In this document: in pieces, positions 1-11,589 of the stretch | Layout: the number at the start of each line of letters is the position of its first letter | How positions within the stretch are numbered: the stretch's first letter is position 1 | Assembly (NCBI GenBank): GCA_963971535.1 | Contig: OZ020587.1 | Coordinates: forward strand, 162,910,491-162,974,490 | Origin: Notolepis coatsorum | Taxonomy: Eukaryota; Chordata; Actinopteri; Aulopiformes; Paralepididae | DNA: 64,000 nucleotides | Reading direction: 5' to 3' | Program-made: the position numbers and the translations under genes | The notes under the pieces: model-generated | Seen by the model: only the letters and a program-made list of their open reading frames with translations | Database searches by the model: none | What the model was told of the DNA's origin: nothing

Positions 1-13
1 CCTACGCTCATCG

Positions 14-428
14 GTGTCCCAGCCATCCATGGCGTCTTACCTTGGCACACCGACGTTCCAAGACTTTACGCGCGAGGACAGAGCACAGTACACAGAATTA
101 CGCATGTGTTTAGAGACTATAATGTCCGATGTCCACGACGAGTCTTATAAATATGCCATCCTCCTCAAGCATCTCAAGGTGCCCAGAGCGCATAACATAG
201 CGCTGGCATATTCGAACTCAAGCACCCCATACTCAGCTGCTCTGGTGGCCCTCGACGCGCGCTATGGACGCATATGGGATTACGTGATCCAAGAAATACG
301 AGATATAGACCGCCTCCCCCCAGCCAAAGACAATAGAGCACTGGATGACCTCTCTATCAAGGTACAATCCCTCGTGGGGATGCTGGGGTCCCAAAAGGAG
401 AAGGGGAGATATGAACTGTATGCAAATT
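14..428 (+). pseudogene. BEL/Pao retrotransposon gag-like region, 5' part
   Basis: Open frame matching the DUF1759-type gag region that precedes the zinc knuckles in BEL/Pao elements. It contains the family-like stretches YKYAILLKHLKV and SAALVALDARYG. The frame is real only to about 428, where a minus-strand SINE interrupts it. The same reading resumes after 940 in another frame, at the words SNVERILEKLP, as expected if the two halves were once continuous. The 5' LTR and gag start lie left of the window. Product: structural protein of the retrotransposon particle; not expected to be functional in this copy. Confidence 0.75.
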
Positions 429-925
429 TTTATTTTTATTTTTTATTGGTCTTTTTCCCCCTCCATTTTCCTCCGATTTTTCTCCCATCCCAATGTTAGT
501 CGTATGCCAATTCCCAGTCCCTTCCTGGTCGCTGCGCACTTACCCCCCACAGTCAGATCATCTGGGAGAGTGGAGGCTACCACGTGCTTCCTCCGACACA
601 CGTCCAGCCAATCACCGCTTCTTTTCACCTGGCAGCGCGGATTCTCATTGAGAGGGCGTAGCGTGTGGGAGGACCACACTATCCCCCTCACGTCCAATCC
701 GCGCTTAGCAGGCGCCCCGACCGAACTGTAGGAGTCGCTGTTTACAACGACCCGGACCCACCCCGCCAGCTTCTCCCACCCTCTGATACAGCCAATTGTA
801 TCAGTGCAGACGGCCAGCCAAGCTGGTGACAACCCCGGAGCTGTGAGCTGGATTCGAACAGGCAAATCCAGCTCAGCTCCGGGGCTGGTGACGAACGCAA
901 TCTCCGCTCGGCCACCTAACCGCCT
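429..925 (-). mobile_element. Long tRNA-headed SINE (family 1, copy 1) inserted in BEL gag
   Basis: The insertion is bounded by a perfect 14-bp target duplication, actgtatgcaaatt, at 415-428 and 926-939. On the minus strand it starts with a tRNA-like head and ends in an A-rich tail (the T-rich stretch 429-455 on plus). The body contains the block about gtaggagtcgctgtttacaa that is shared with copies at about 19370-19808 and 60253-60712. The copy breaks the gag reading frame, so it inserted after the BEL element. About 460-500 bp is long for a tRNA-derived SINE. Confidence 0.8.
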
Positions 926-939
926 ACTGTATGCAAATT

Positions 940-1143
940 CTAACGTGGAGCGGATACTGGAGAAGCTCCCTCCAGCCCTTCAAGAGCGTTTTTTCGGCGG
1001 CAGAAAGACCACAGTGACCCCAACGGCCCAGAACCATCCCTCCTAGACCTGGCTGATTTCCTCGCCAGGGAGGTCAGCAGTCTACGACTGGACACATTCG
1101 TGTGGAGTGGCTCTAGCGGAGGTTCAATGACAACCGCCGGTCA
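940..1143 (+). pseudogene. BEL/Pao gag-like region, continuation after SINE
   Basis: After the SINE the gag reading resumes with SNVERILEKLPPALQERF (about 940-993), typical of the region ahead of the nucleocapsid in BEL/Pao. The frame stops at 1046. The bases up to 1143 still read like gag in a shifted frame (VWSGSSGG-like residues), so there is at least one indel. Confidence 0.55.
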
Positions 1144-3216
1144 GTGACAGTTATGCACCAGGCCAAGTCAGTGCCGCAGCACAAGAACCACAACACCCCC
1201 CACGTGAAGGGAAAGTGGAAGATTGCATGCCAGTACTGTGAAAATGAACATTGGCTGTCTCAATGTGACACCTTCAAGAAGCTGACCGCTGACGAGGTGA
1301 GTCAGTGGATCAAAGCGAACTGCCGCTGCTTCCGCTGCGCGCGCAGCCATATGGCAGCTGAGTGCCGCCTAAAGAAAAGATGCAGCAAGTGCGACGGTGC
1401 CCACTTGGAGGTCCTGCACGACAGCAACAAGAGGAGACCCGTACCACAAAGCAGCTCGAGAGTAAATGTCATGTATATAGACCCTGCGAAGAGCGGGAGC
1501 TCCCGAGGGCTCTTGAAGGTGGTCCGAGTGCTCCTAAGCTACGAGGACAAGGTCATGGACACTTACGCCGTCCTAGATGATGGGTCAGAAAAGACTCTCC
1601 TCCTCGCTTCCGCCGCAGCCCAGTTGGGTCTGCGGGGTACCGAAGAAACAATGACAATCCGTACCATTAGAAGAGACCTAAAGACCATAAAGGGTGAAAA
1701 TGTCTCCTTCACGATAGCAGCGGTCAAGCAGCCCGAGAAGCGGTATAGCATCACTAACGCCTTCACAAGCCACGACATAGGTCTGTCACGGTATACCTAC
1801 CCCATCACACAGCTGACGGAGAAATACGTGCACCTACGTCAACTACCTATACCGCCCATCGACGGCGCCACCCCGACCCTGCTCATAGGATCCGACCACG
1901 CACACCTCATCGTCCCAACGGACCAGGTCCACATCGGGCCCAGAGGCTGTCCAGCAGCGGTCAAGACCCGCCTGGGTTGGACACTACAAGGCCCCCTCTC
2001 CGGGTCTTCCAACCGACCGACAGCCACTCGCTGCCTCTACACGAGGATAAACGAAGACGACACCACCCTCTTGCAGCACGTCGAGAGACTATGGACATTA
2101 GACGCGATGCCCTTTAAGAACGAAAAGAAACTAGTTTGTTCAAAGGAAGACACTTATGCCATAGCTCTCCTCGAGCAGAAGACAAAGAGGGTCGAGGTCG
2201 ACGGAGTGATGAGATACGCAACTCCACTCCTGAGGCGAGAGGGGATGCCCACCCTCCACGCCTCAAAAGAAGCGACAGAACGCTATCTACTGAACACCGA
2301 GTGGCGTCTAGCCAAGGACCCCACTCAAGCCACTGTGTACCGCGCTGAGATCGACAAACTGATCACAGCGGGACATATCAAGAAAATTGACAATCAAGAG
2401 GCCGACCAGACGACTGAATCCTGGTACGTGCCCCACCACAAGGTCCACCACAACGGCAAGAACCGCATTGTATTCAACTGCAGCTACCAGATCGGACTAC
2501 AGAACCTGAATAAATTACTCTTGCCCGGCCCCACACTCGGCCCCTCCCTCCTCGGCGTACTACTACGTTTCCGCCAAGACAAGGTGGCCATCAGCGGCGA
2601 CATCAAAGGGATGTTCCTGCAGGTGCGACTGGTGGAGGAGGACAAGCCCCTGCTGCGGTTCCTATGGAGAGAGAGGATCAACGATGAGCAACCCTCCATC
2701 TATCAATGGGAGGTCCTCCCCTTCGGCACCACATGCAGCCCATGCTGTGCTACGTTCGCACTACAAAAACACGTGACAGAAGACCCTGAAGCTGACGAGG
2801 AGGTCAGACAAAGCGTAGAGAGGAGTTTCTACGTGGACAACTGTCTACAAAGCGTCTCGACGCCAGAAGAAGCCGAAGCCCTCCTGCTTAAGCTCCGTGC
2901 CTCACTGATCAAAGGCGGCTTCGATCTTAGGCAGTGGGCCAGCAGTGACCCTCAAGTACTTCGCAGCCTCTCCCCAGAGACAAAGGCAGCAAGCAGCGAG
3001 ACCTGGATGGCGACCACCCCAGGTGAAGCACAGGAAATGACATTGGGCCTCGTCTGGCGCTTCAAAACAGACTCGCTCCATTACAAGCACACACCCCTGA
3101 CCCCGGAGCAGGGAAGGTCGACCCCTCTACCGACCACTAGACGGAGCGTATACAGAACACTCGCAAGCCAATACGACACGCTGGGGTGCTTGTATCCTAC
3201 CTTACACCACTCGGGC
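1144..3216 (+). pseudogene. BEL/Pao polyprotein: zinc knuckles, aspartic protease, reverse transcriptase
   Basis: Polyprotein of a BEL/Pao LTR retrotransposon. In order, with residues counted from the Met at 1144: two C-X2-C-X4-H-X4-C zinc knuckles (CQYCENEHWLSQC near 29-41, CFRCARSHMAAEC near 62-74) and a third degenerate one; the retropepsin-like protease with DDGSEKTLLL near 145-154 (Peptidase_A17/DUF1758 type); and the reverse transcriptase with RIVFNCSY, GDIKGMFLQV, LPFGTTCSPCC and the catalytic box FYVDN near 560-565. The second Asp of the usual YVDD is Asn here; I do not know whether that is normal for the fish lineage of this family. The frame is lost near 3217, and RNase H continues in another frame. 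The nominal frame to 3408 is out-of-frame extension. Confidence 0.9.
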
Positions 3217-4168
3217 GAAGATGCTTGTGCGAGAACTGTGGGACAAGGAACAGGGCTGGGACGACCCCATACCCGACCACCTAGCTTCCACCTGGAGAGA
3301 GTGGGAGAGAGAACTCAGCTCGCTCCAAAATATGAACATACGCCGGAGCTACTTCCCACCCACAGTGCGGCTGGAGACGTGCCAGATGGACCTGCACGTC
3401 TTCAGTGACGCCTCGGAAGTAGCCTACGGTTCGGTGGCTTACATGCGAGCCCGAGAGGAGGGAGGAGAAGTACACACAGCTTTCATCCTGGCTCGCTCAA
3501 GAATAGCCCCCCGCAAGCAACAATCGATCCCGCGTCTAGAGCTCTGCGCAGCTCTGGTAGGCGCGCAACTCGCCACGCTGATACAACGTGAACTCACCAT
3601 AACGGTGCAACGGACAATCTTGTGGTCAGACTCCATGACTGTACTCACATGGATCCAGTCCGATTCTTGTAGATACAAGGTCTTCGTGGGAGTCAGAGTC
3701 ACCGAGATTCAAGACCTGGTAGGATCAGCGTGCTGGAGGTACGTTGACACCAAACAGAACCCAGCCGATGTCATCACACGGGGGATGTCCCTAGATGACC
3801 TCACACGTCCCAATATTTACAGTGACGGTCCTGAGTTCCTCAAGCTCCCGGAGGAGGAGTGGCCTACCCCCACCCCACGGGAGGCTAGTCAAGAGGAGGC
3901 AGAGATCAAGAAATCTATGTTCTGTGGACTGACGCACATCCCAGCCCCCACTGACCCTAACATAGACGACTGCCTAACCTTTGAGAGTGCGCAGATAAAA
4001 ACATTCTTGTGGCACCACCCTGAGGTTCCCCCCACTACAGACATCGACGCATCGAACTACGCAGAGGCAGAACTCCTTCTGCTACAGCGAGCCCAAAGAG
4101 ACTCATTGCCAGATGAGCTAGACTGCCTGCAGGGAACAAAGCCAATCCCTCGGGTACATCTCAAGTGA
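3217..4168 (+). pseudogene. BEL/Pao RNase H region and start of integrase module
   Basis: This frame follows the RT after a one-base shift. It carries the RNase H-like core: LHVFSDASEVAYG (first Asp), the PRLELCAALVGA glutamate helix, ILWSDSMTVLTWI (third Asp), and RYVDTKQNPADVITRG, the characteristic Pao-type NPAD motif. The C-terminal part, FLWHHPEVPP and onward, is the linker that normally leads into the zinc-binding and catalytic integrase domains. Those domains are missing, because the sequence jumps at about 4168-4205 directly to the C-terminal integrase segment. An internal deletion of the integrase core makes the element non-autonomous. Confidence 0.88.
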
Positions 4169-4205
4169 TGTAGCAGACGTCGACCCAGTCACCCCCAACA
4201 CTCTC

Positions 4206-4604
4206 TTGATGGGGCGGCTGGACCCTGCCCTTCCACAGGCGGTGTACAGACCTGAAGAAGCGAACGGCCGAAGAATGTGGAGGTACAGTCAAGTATTGGC
4301 TGACCAGTTTTGGAACAGTTTCCTCCTCCACTACCTACCGTCCCTCCAAACCCGTCAGAAGTGGGTAAAGAACAGGGACAACTTAAAAGTGGGCACAGTC
4401 GTTATGATCATAGACCAGTCACTACCCCGAGCTATGTGGCCGGCCGGCCGCGTAAGCAAAGTGATCACTGGTGCCGACGGGAAGGTCAGAGCGGCAGAAG
4501 TTATTGTCCAAGGGCGGACCTACACCCGACCCGTGGCGAGGCTGATAGAGTTGCCAGAGCTCCCTGACTCCCCTGATGACGATCATGACCCACTGACTTT
4601 GTAG
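4206..4604 (+). pseudogene. BEL/Pao integrase C-terminal (DUF5641-like) segment
   Basis: About 132 residues starting LLMGRLDPALPQ and including RRMWRYSQVLADQFW, VKNRDNLKVGTVV and MWPAGRVSKVITGADG. This is the typical tail of BEL/Pao polyproteins, downstream of the DDE integrase core. There is no zinc-binding domain and no DDE core before it. Upstream, at 4170-4205, the bases still read VTPNTLLMG in the same frame, so the Met at 4209 is probably internal and this is a remnant of the polyprotein, not a separate gene. Confidence 0.85.
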
Positions 4605-4698
4605 ATTGCCCTACTCCTCACAACAGATATTGAGCAGTTGACTGGACTATTAATCTGTCTCCCTTAACTAATTAGGTGCGGACTAATTAGGAGGCGGC
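4605..4698 (+). other. BEL/Pao 3' untranslated spacer with polypurine tract
   Basis: Short non-coding gap between the polyprotein stop (about 4602) and the 3' LTR. It ends in a purine-rich run, aattaggaggcggc, just before TGTTGTGAAGG, where a polypurine tract that primes plus-strand synthesis should lie. Confidence 0.5.
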
Positions 4699-5993
4699 TG
4701 TTGTGAAGGGCCAGATTAAAGCTGAGAATCTACATTTATTGTTTTATATACATTGTATATTATTTATATATACACGGTATATCCCTTTAAACCTGCGTTC
4801 GAACCATAGTAATATTCGCTCTCCTTATTGGATAACGCCCGTAGGCGCCAGCCCGCAAGCCCCCAAAGTCAGGTTCAAAGGCAAGCCCAGGCATGTCGTA
4901 ACATGCCCGGAGACAGCGTATTGATTCCAGACAAGAACTGAGGTTTGGGACTAGATAATCACTTAAGTATATATACGGCGCAGGTGCGCACAGCAGCAGT
5001 TCGTGTGACAAGTTGTTCGGTAACAATGAAGTGAGCAGCCGTGCGTCTAACAGAGCGTTGAGAACCACGTGCGAATTGAATAGTAAAGTGTCAGAGTTTA
5101 ATGCAGTAACGTCAAGTTCGACCTAATTTAATGTGAAGTAAATAGTCGTTCATTTATTGTATATCGTGCCAACCACAGTTCGTTCGTGTGTAGCATTACC
5201 CAGCGGTTCGTTCGTGTTAGCTAGTGGACCTTAGCCAGTGCGCGTGGACTAAATACCTTAGTACCAGCACACGAGGAGGCCTAGTCGGAGAACCTGCTGG
5301 ACATGTGCACAGGAGAACCAGCGGCGGCGATTGCAGAACCATTACTGGTTGGATTATATTGATTGTGGAACGTGTTACCCGGAGAAGAGCATCGTTAATC
5401 TCCACTGTCGTTTGGGATTTAACCTTGTGAGGATTTACATTCGGGCTGGCCTCATGGACCGAGGCTGGCTGGCTATCATCGTTTGCTATCGAGCATTGGA
5501 TTACAGTTATTGCTTTGTTGCTGATCGTTGGATTTACAGGGACTGGCTTCTGTACGTGAACCCCCTTATTCTTCATTGAATCAGACTGAGTATCCGAACA
5601 TTCCTCTATCCTCTAGACCTTACAACTCTGAGAGGAACCCAGTGTCTCCAGGCGGTACCAGCGTTACCTTCTATAATTGCTATTATACGCCAGGTGGCGT
5701 CAGCCTAGTACCCATCGTAGGAATCATTCTATTCCCAGTGACTCATGCTACTGACTGACTTTATGCATATTCTTCGCCATACAAGCGCGACCCTAATTCT
5801 CATTCTGTAACCTAATGTTGCATAATAATAAAATACCCTCAAATACTATTTCTTTGTCAATGCCGTGTTATTATGAGTGTCCACCATATCTATTCGATGT
5901 ACTGTCTGGCCAGTAATTAAAGTACATACCTAGCAGTGGTTTAATCTATCACAATCTTTAATACAGTCAGGGTTTTGTAACCCCTCAGTTACA
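4699..5993 (+). repeat. Probable 3' LTR of the BEL/Pao element
   Basis: Starts TGTTGTGAAGG right after the polypurine tract. It contains TATA-like sequence at about 4966-4975 (gtatatatacgg) and an AATAAA signal near 5826, and ends near TTACA at about 5990, after which DIRS-like sequence (also present at 28837) begins. The promoter, poly(A) order and TG...CA-like ends fit an LTR of about 1.3 kb. The 5' LTR is outside the window, so neither boundary can be confirmed by comparison. ORFs inside it are not coding-like. Confidence 0.5.
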
Positions 5994-8365
5994 AGCTGCG
6001 TTGACATTATATCTTTGTTTTCTCTCTCACTATTTTTCGAGGAAATACAGCGATAATGTCTTCTCCACCGGAGTGTCTAGAAGATGATGATCATTCTGAC
6101 CTCCACCGGCGCTTCGCATTAGGGGCTCGCGTCGCTGAGCAATCCCCGCTGGCATTGCCTCCGGCTCTGCAGCTGGACACTTTGCTTGGGAGGCGATCGG
6201 CCGTGTGAGGGCTGACGGCCTCTCTGGGCGGGTGATGTTTTTTGCGACGCGGGCGCCAGGTGTGTCAGTTGTGGGGGGACAACTACACAGCTTACGAAGG
6301 TCGGCTCCAGGCTAGGATCCTTTTCGCTGCCCCTTAGCGGCGTGGAGGGGGTTCTAGTTTGATGCCCCACGATAACATTAGCTCCTCCTCAAGTGAAGTC
6401 GTAGCTTTGTTTTCCTGGGACCGTGATTCCGAATCTGCGGTTCAATTCCCCGGGTCTCTGGACAAACGGATACCCACTGTCGCCGTGCTGGCCCCACTTT
6501 TCAAGATGAAAAACACCCGGTGTGAGGGAGGTGAGCTTCGTTATGAGAATATCTCCAAGCTCAGGTCGGCTATAGCCCGCGTATAGCGAGGCTCCAGCCA
6601 TTGCTTCTTCTGGCCTGGCCAGCGAGAGGCCTTCGTCGATGTGGTGGACCAACCTGTGTTGCGGCCTTTCATCCTGCATTCCTTGGTGCAGGTAAGGTGT
6701 CCAATGGACATTACCGCACTCTTCCTTCCTTCCCCTCCGGAATGTTTTTGTTAATAACGATGTTTTTGTCTACAAAACATATGTTACTTCACTACATTTG
6801 GAGATACGACGTGTGCTGTGTGAGAATTGTCTTGGTCGCTTTGTATAGCTTGGGTTAGCGTTGGCCAAGGCTTATGTCTTTCTCTCTACCTAGGAACAGC
6901 GTTGTTTTTTACGTGAGTAAAAATGAACTGGGTTTTTGTTGTATGATGAGAAGTTGTGTGTCTTCATGTAACGTTTAGACAACGTGGCTGAGCCCACAAC
7001 TGGCTGGGTTACCCTACAATGCTGTGCATAGTGGCATATGATCGAGGGCTGAGTCCCTCTCTTAGCTTGTTATTCTTACTTGAGGGTAATGATGAAAATA
7101 AAAAGTGGCAAGTTTTTTTCACACATAAGCAGAGCTGTGGGAAACCTGTTTCAAACAAGGTTGTCGGCTGTGCTGGCGTGCATGATGTAAAGCTTTTACT
7201 CTACACATTTGGCGTCGTATCAGGGGTAAGGTGGTGAGGGGTGGGTGAAATTATTCCCCGGTTTGCCCCTGGCCCCCCCCTAAAATATGATTTTGTTTAC
7301 AAAATGTGTGTTGATTCACTATATTTTTGGGGATATGGTGTAAATCCCTCAGCTTCTTCTGGGGTTGTGCTCTTGCTTAGAGAGAGTCAATTTTCTCTGA
7401 AAATTTTTTGGTCGCTGTCATGTAGACTTAGCAAGGCCTGTGACCAGCACTTGATCGAGGACTTATGTCTTCTCTCATCATAAAAAACGGCGTTCCTCTT
7501 ACAGTAGTGAGAGTGAACTTTTGCCCTTTTTTATTGTGATAGAGGGTTGTGTGTATCGTATTCACGTTTAAGTAAACGTGGCTTTGAATCCACAACTGGG
7601 TTAGGTGTTGGCCTACAGAAGTTACATGTGTAGCTCTTGTACCAGGGCCCTTGGCCCCTCTCTTGGTCTGTGTTTTTCTTACTTTAGGGTAAAGGTGTAA
7701 AAATTCAGGTTGCAAGTTCGCACATGAGCCTGAAGCCATGTATAAAACCAGTTTTTGCACAGACAAGGTTATCGTCTGTGGCTGGTGTGCAGAATGTGAA
7801 GCTGTTATCCTAACAGGTATAATGCGCTTTCATGTAGCATGCTATGACTGGTGTCATGGCTCTGCTTTGTCGTTGCATCGTATCAGGGGTGAGGGGTCAT
7901 GAGGGGTAGGCTGATAAAATCCTCACCCCCCTTTACTGATTGGCCGGGAGGTGGGACCTCCTGCCTGTCAGTTTTTCCCTGTCGGCTGAGGGGCAGCGCG
8001 TCACAGGGAGGGGGAAGGGGGGGGCGGGGGGGGTTTCCTGGTTCCACTCCATGTTAGGATGGGTGGGTCACAGGATTTCCCCCCGGCCATGGGCGCGTTT
8101 CCTATTGGCCAGGAGACATCCGTGAGGTTACAGGCTCTGTGCTGCAGACCGCTGTCTTTGTCAAAGTTGGATGATGCGATGCATTCGAAAACTGTTCGTT
8201 TTCTGCTCTGCTCTCTATTACAGTGTGTATTGGGCCGTTGGTCACTTGGCCCAATTATTATTGCATGTACCTTTTTCAATTGTACTCACGTGGAGGTCTC
8301 TTTGGGGGAACTTCTGTCTTCCCCTCTTATGTGAGGAGCAGAATTGACGGGGTTGCCCTCAGTCG

Positions 8366-9010
8366 CGTCCAGTGGTGCAGTCGTGGTCACACGCGGTTAC
8401 ACGGCGTGTTACCAGATCACTGAGGCAGAAGTACGCGCGATCGCGCACGGATGTGTACTCGCGTGTACGCGCAACCATTTGTTGTGCGCTAAGTACCCGG
8501 CCACCCATAACAAAAGCGCGTCTTCAACCACGCCCCCGCCCGCAAATACAAACAGATATAAACAGATCATTTGACAACAGTATCATGTTACCTGAACCAA
8601 CGATGCCACCGCCGCTCCCCAAGAGAACCTCCAACGCCCGCGCTCCCCACAACAGAGACAGCTGCCACTCCACAACAAGGCAAGTAACCGCATTTAAAAC
8701 AGATTTTCTTTTTTTCTAGTCTATAGGCCCTAATGTATTTGTCCAGATTGACTAAGGTAGGCTATTTGCCTGTTTGTTTCTCTTGAAATAAATAATCGTG
8801 GCACTGGAAATAATCATGTTTTAATTCAATGTGATCACTGATTAATCTTGTACTGACAAAATGCAGATATATTCTTACAAAGAAATGTATTTGCCACGCA
8901 ATCACATTGGAAGAATAATAATACAATCTTTCAGTAATGAAAAAAATCTGTTCTGTGCGCATGCACGTACCCGCGCGCGCGTACGCGGCGTGTTACCAGT
9001 TCCCTCTGTG
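8366..9010. other. GC-rich insertion-like segment in copy A
   Basis: Absent at the matching place of the 28.6-33.9 kb copy. It begins cagtggtgcagtcgt, the same 15 bases that start a segment at 63895, and both are followed by CG-rich alternating sequence (acgcgcgatcgcgcacg here). The phrase cggcgtgttaccag occurs near both ends (about 8402 and 8986), in the same direction. It may be an unclassified mobile element; I could not define inverted ends or a target duplication. Confidence 0.3.
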
Positions 9011-9912
9011 ATGTTTTAGATCGACACGCGTACCTACCCCCCTCTTAGGACTGGGGATGGCGGCGTGACTAGAACGCGGGACTGGTTCTGGTCACGCCGG
9101 ACCAGGTCAGTTAACCCGTTGTCCGCCGGGGCGCAGATCTGCTGTTCTGGTACCCTGAAGGACTTTGTGCTTTTCCGGGGGTAAAATGCCGGGTCAGTCC
9201 GGGCTTCATGGGGATTGATGTCGTGGATATGTGTGTCATGTGTATGCCACTACGACTTGCCCATAACAGTGACGTGCTTGGTCCATACTGTGTTGTACCT
9301 TGCGCTGTGTTAGGGGGCCTGGTCCTTCTCCATTGTTTCACTCCTCCCTCCCCCTGCTGGGCAGGGATGGGAGGGGGCTGTCGAGGTGGTTGCTGTCAAC
9401 CCCTCTAGGCATCCCTGTGTAGGTCCCGGTCCGCCAGGCCCAGGTCCGGACTCGTTCCCGTCGACCTGTTGGCCTGGGTTAACCCTTTGAAAACTGAAAC
9501 ACTTTGTTTCTAGGTTTTTCTTGGTGGGTTAAGGGAACAACCGCCTCCTGTTAAACTAAACATAGGGAGGTGGTTGGTTCTCCGGTGTGTTGGTAGCAGA
9601 GTTGACTCTCGGGTTGAGGCCGGGCTTGACCCTGTCTGCCCGAGAGTGTGCCCCCGCATTTTTCATGACGTCTGCCAATTGTGTCGGCCTCTCCTTTGTT
9701 GAGGTCATGACATGGTGCACAGCATACCGAACACCCCTTCCGCCGGGTACTGTTCTTACAGTAGACCCTTTGGGCGCCTGTCTATTCCGCAGTGCTCCAG
9801 GCACAGGTCGAGTTCTGGCCTGTTGCCTGGATTGAGGGGTCAACCCCCTTGGGGGTTGTCTCCCCGGCGCACCGTCTGGCCCCACAGTATTGTGGGGGGG
9901 TAGCCTCTTGGG

Positions 9913-10030
9913 GCTTACGGCCATGCCAACCTGGACATGCCCGATCTCATCAGATCTCGGAAACTAAGCAGGTTCGGCCCTGGTAGTTCTTCGATGGGGG
10001 ACCCCCTGGGAATACTAGGTGCAGTAAGCT
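9913..10030 (+). rRNA. 5S rRNA-like sequence inside DIRS copy A (probably pseudogene)
   Basis: Full-length resemblance to vertebrate 5S rRNA. It begins GCTTACGGCCATGCCA, has CCCGATCTCATCAGATCTCG, an A-box-like AACTAAGCAGGTTCG and a C-box-like GACCCCCTGGGAATAC, and ends GGTGCAGTAAGCT (118 nt). Several changes in the internal promoter (CTTCGATGGGGGACC in place of the usual TTGGATGGGAGACC) and the lack of a following T-run suggest it is not an active gene. It occupies the place of the second 5S block of the full element (32965). Confidence 0.8.
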
Positions 10031-10085
10031 AAGGGGGGAAGGGCCTACTCTTGATTTGGGCCCTGTCCGATACGCTGGCGATGTG

Positions 10086-10231
10086 GTTTTCAGGCCTTCA
10101 TTTTTTTTTGTACAAAAAAAATCAAGCACTTTAAGCACTTGAAAGACCTTGTGCGACCCCTGGTAGTCTGAACATAGCCTAAGCAACAGACATATCTAAT
10201 GAAATGCAGACACACAGACAGGAACATATTA

Positions 10232-10317
<86 letters not shown>

Positions 10318-10591
10318 GGTTGGTTGACCCTTCCTATAGAACTTCTCTGACCCCCCCCCCCCCCCCCCCCACCCCCTTCTCTTAAGGTTCCCCCGAAGTG
10401 CCGTTAGCATCTGGCACAGTTGCAGCAGATGTTTCGTTGCCTCGGGATGCCGTCCTGGCTTTCTAAGATCTGCCTTTTGCCCGTGAGTTATGTAAAGATT
10501 TCTGTTCAAAGGAACCAAATTGACCCCACAGGTTCTAAGCAGTGAGAGGGTGTTGTGGATACTTGATATACTGACGTATCAAGTTTACAGT

Positions 10592-10596
<5 letters not shown>
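10086..10596. repeat. Intergenic stretch with (GT)n and poly-C
   Basis: No gene seen. It contains a (GT)n microsatellite at about 10235-10315 and a C-run at 10351-10370. ORFs over the GT tract (THTHTH) are repeat translations. Confidence 0.8.
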
Positions 10597-10683
<87 letters not shown>

Positions 10684-10900
10684 CCTTATTATTTTGTATA
10701 GCACCTTTCATACAAGAATTGCAGCTCAAAGTGCTTTACAGCAGACATATAAAATCAACATTTTTCATATTAGGATCTAACATCCCAATAGGCCTCTCTG
10801 TTTTTACGGTTTGATTCAGTTTTAAAATAGGCAGTGATAGAAAGAATAAAAAGTAGAATAGACAGAGTAAAATATACTGTAGGGGGGACTATTATTTGGG
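10597..10900 (-). mobile_element. (TAA)n and LINE 3'-tail fragment
   Basis: A (TAA)n run at about 10597-10680 is followed by a plus-strand copy of a conserved LINE 3' end in reverse: the minus strand reads tgtaaagcactttgagctgc then gtatgaaaggtgctataca. Such ends are typical of L2-like LINEs and the SINEs that use them. The flanking part (caataggcctctctg near 10790) recurs inverted at about 11785, so two copies of one LINE tail lie tail to tail about 1 kb apart. Confidence 0.65.
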
Positions 10901-11589
10901 GACTAGGTGTAGTACAGTTATTAGTTTAACTACGTCCCACAGTAGTTGGGTGGTATAGTTATAGGGCACACAGGACCTCATCTGCACCTTTGTTTACACC
11001 GTTTATTTTTTCTCATATTTTTATGTTTAGATCTAATTGTATTGCCTTTATTGATGTCTTTCTACTATTACCCTGCCCACACCTGTACCTCCCCTCCCCC
11101 CACACCCATTCCGCAAGGGAATCAATAAAGGAATAACTTATTTTATCTTAACTACATTAAAATCCTAGTCGTTTTGGCAGTAGTTAACTATATTGGATCA
11201 CGTAGTTAAGGTGGTTAATTACAAACGACATATTTAGCTAAAAATAGTTAGCATTTTCCTGATTCCACCTCAAAAACGGTCCTCTCCGTAAAACACACCA
11301 TGTCAAAACACACTTTACTCATGTCTCAATCCAGTTGTTGCTTCAAATACCTGTATATGACATTCCAGACTCAGACAGGAATAATCATTTTACATTACAA
11401 CTACAATTGCAATGTATTTGCAACATGAACTACTTTTTCAAAGCAGTGTCAGTTTGATAAACAGTAGTAATCAAGATGTATTGGAACTTCTTTCATTGTG
11501 AAGTAGCTAGTCGTTTCTGAGTCGTTTCCCCAACACAGATAGCTAATGTCATTTAGACTCAAAGTGGAGCGATGCGCTGTTCTGCAACA
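10901..11589. other. LINE-tail remnant then unannotated AT-rich DNA
   Basis: 10940-11150 resembles a LINE 3' UTR on the plus strand (caagggaatcaataaagga ending in an AT-rich tail). From about 11150 to 11590 I see nothing recognisable. Confidence 0.4.

Larger units (their letters stand above)
5998..10085 (+). mobile_element. Internal fragment of non-coding DIRS-related element (copy A)
   Basis: Aligns in order and orientation with the complete element at 28569-33890. Shared landmarks include gttgacat-atatctttg (5999/28837), gtgtctagaagatgatgatc (6073/28908), aaacggcgttcctct (7486/30577), cgggactggttctggtcacg (9080/31999), ctgaaacac (9499/32473) and a 5S-like block at 9913. It diverges at about 10085, so the right inverted repeat and complementary region are absent. 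The left end abuts the BEL LTR, so the missing left part may lie beyond the BEL 5' LTR. No RT, RNase H or recombinase motif is visible in any frame. The part 8366-9010 has no counterpart in the other copy. Confidence 0.7.

Noticed and set aside
5217-5579. Open frames on both strands in 5.2-5.6 kb
   Set aside because: They lie in the probable LTR; no domain words and both strands equally open.
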